From contig NZ_PJBE01000010.1 in assembly GCF_002836205.1 (NCBI RefSeq), forward strand, positions 195,480-259,479: a stretch of DNA of 64,000 nucleotides, written 5' to 3'. The position numbers were made by a program, and so were the translations under genes. The notes under the pieces were generated by a model that saw only the letters and a list, made by a program, of their open reading frames with translations, did not search any database and was not told where the DNA came from. Positions 63,695 to 64,000 of this stretch are shown in pieces (position 1 is the first letter of the stretch; every line of letters starts with the position of its first letter). The DNA is from Shewanella sp. Choline-02u-19. GTDB lineage: Bacteria; Pseudomonadota; Gammaproteobacteria; Enterobacterales; Shewanellaceae.

Positions 63695-64000
63695 CTTAAA
63701 ATCCTTAAAGTGGCTGTTTTAGGCATTATAAAGCCTAAAAAGTAGCTAGTCAGGGTGTTTTATCATCAAACAGCAACAATAGAACCTTTTTATTCAGAAA
63801 GCCTCTTGTGCTCCATCAGTATTCCCCTATAATGCGCATCCACTGACACGGCACAGCAGGCCAACTACTTAGGTAGTACGGGACTTGCAGCAGTGTTAGA
63901 GAGTTAAAAATCTTCGGAGATTTGATTCAGGTGACAAGCGCTTTAAGGGCTTCGGTTTTGATTTCTGATTAAGAAAGCATCACTCGAAAAACTTCTTAAA
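63695..64000 (+). promoter_or_regulatory. rRNA operon promoter and 16S leader (rrn)
   Basis: No gene in this 306-base tail. A strong promoter is visible: TTGTGC (63806-63811), 16-base spacer, TATAAT (63828-63833), then GC-rich GCGCATCC, the kind of discriminator found in stringently controlled rRNA promoters. An AT-rich stretch precedes the -35. Downstream a leader holds an AAATCT-TCGG-AGATTT hairpin (63908-63923) and a boxA-like GCGCTTTAAG. The last bases, ending CTTCTTAAA, match the usual sequence just before Shewanella 16S rRNA, which should start right after the window. Confidence 0.75.

Overview
The window is a chromosomal origin-proximal segment of a gammaproteobacterium, most likely a marine Shewanella. 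The reasons are the gene order (mnmE-yidC-yidD-rnpA-rpmH diverging from dnaA-dnaN-recF-gyrB, then glyS/glyQ, tag, fadBA, pepQ, trkH, hemG, trkA, rsmB, fmt, def, dprA, smg, tsaC, hemF, aroE and a gamma-carbonic-anhydrase gene, ending in an rRNA operon leader), abundant GATC (Dam) sites and the protein sequences. The species assignment is inference from remembered gene order, not from a search.

Layout. 1-3.7 kb: accessory genes (5' end of a chemotaxis receptor on the minus strand, a LysE/RhtB exporter, a type IV pilin-like protein, a SEC-C protein). 3.7-9.0 kb: an AT-rich island with a divergently transcribed type II restriction-modification pair (C5 methyltransferase and an MvaI/BcnI-like endonuclease with an extra N-terminal domain), an orphan gene with a decayed tandem copy of its 3' half, and fragments of an interspersed repeat. 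9.0-11.6 kb: an HrpB-like DEAH helicase. 11.65-12.05 kb: an intergenic region with 13 GATC sites, a candidate oriC. 12.1-22.5 kb: the classical dnaA region; the dnaA upstream region holds ten more GATC sites and a perfect DnaA box. 22.6-33.7 kb: HDOD protein, glycyl-tRNA synthetase, DNA glycosylase, a TolB-propeller/amidohydrolase protein, and small housekeeping genes. 33.9-38.8 kb: a five-gene cell-envelope operon (BamE-like anchor protein, two LPP20 lipoproteins, a CsgG/FlgT-like lipoprotein, an MltC-like lytic transglycosylase) that I cannot match to a described system. 38.8-42.2 kb: fadBA. 43-51.4 kb: pepQ, yigZ, two trkH and two hemG copies around a SqrR/BigR-type ArsR regulator, and trkA. 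51.4-57 kb: rsmB-fmt-def opposite a LysM gene, dprA and smg. 57-64 kb: M9-type collagenase, topoisomerase-like zinc-ribbon protein, tsaC-hemF, a truncated-haemoglobin gene split by a 266-bp MITE-like element, aroE, a DUF1488-type gene, a gamma-carbonic-anhydrase-like gene, and the promoter and leader of an rRNA operon whose 16S gene should begin just past the window.

Five palindromes close to TGTTCCACGTGGAACA (parS-like) are spread over 9.7-32.7 kb, as expected for a centromere-like ParB-loading region near the origin. Other points to check: a 13-bp inverted repeat that could hide the endonuclease ribosome-binding site, an apparent AUU start for dprA, and a perfect 18-bp palindrome next to the SqrR-type regulator gene, which lies between the two hemG genes.
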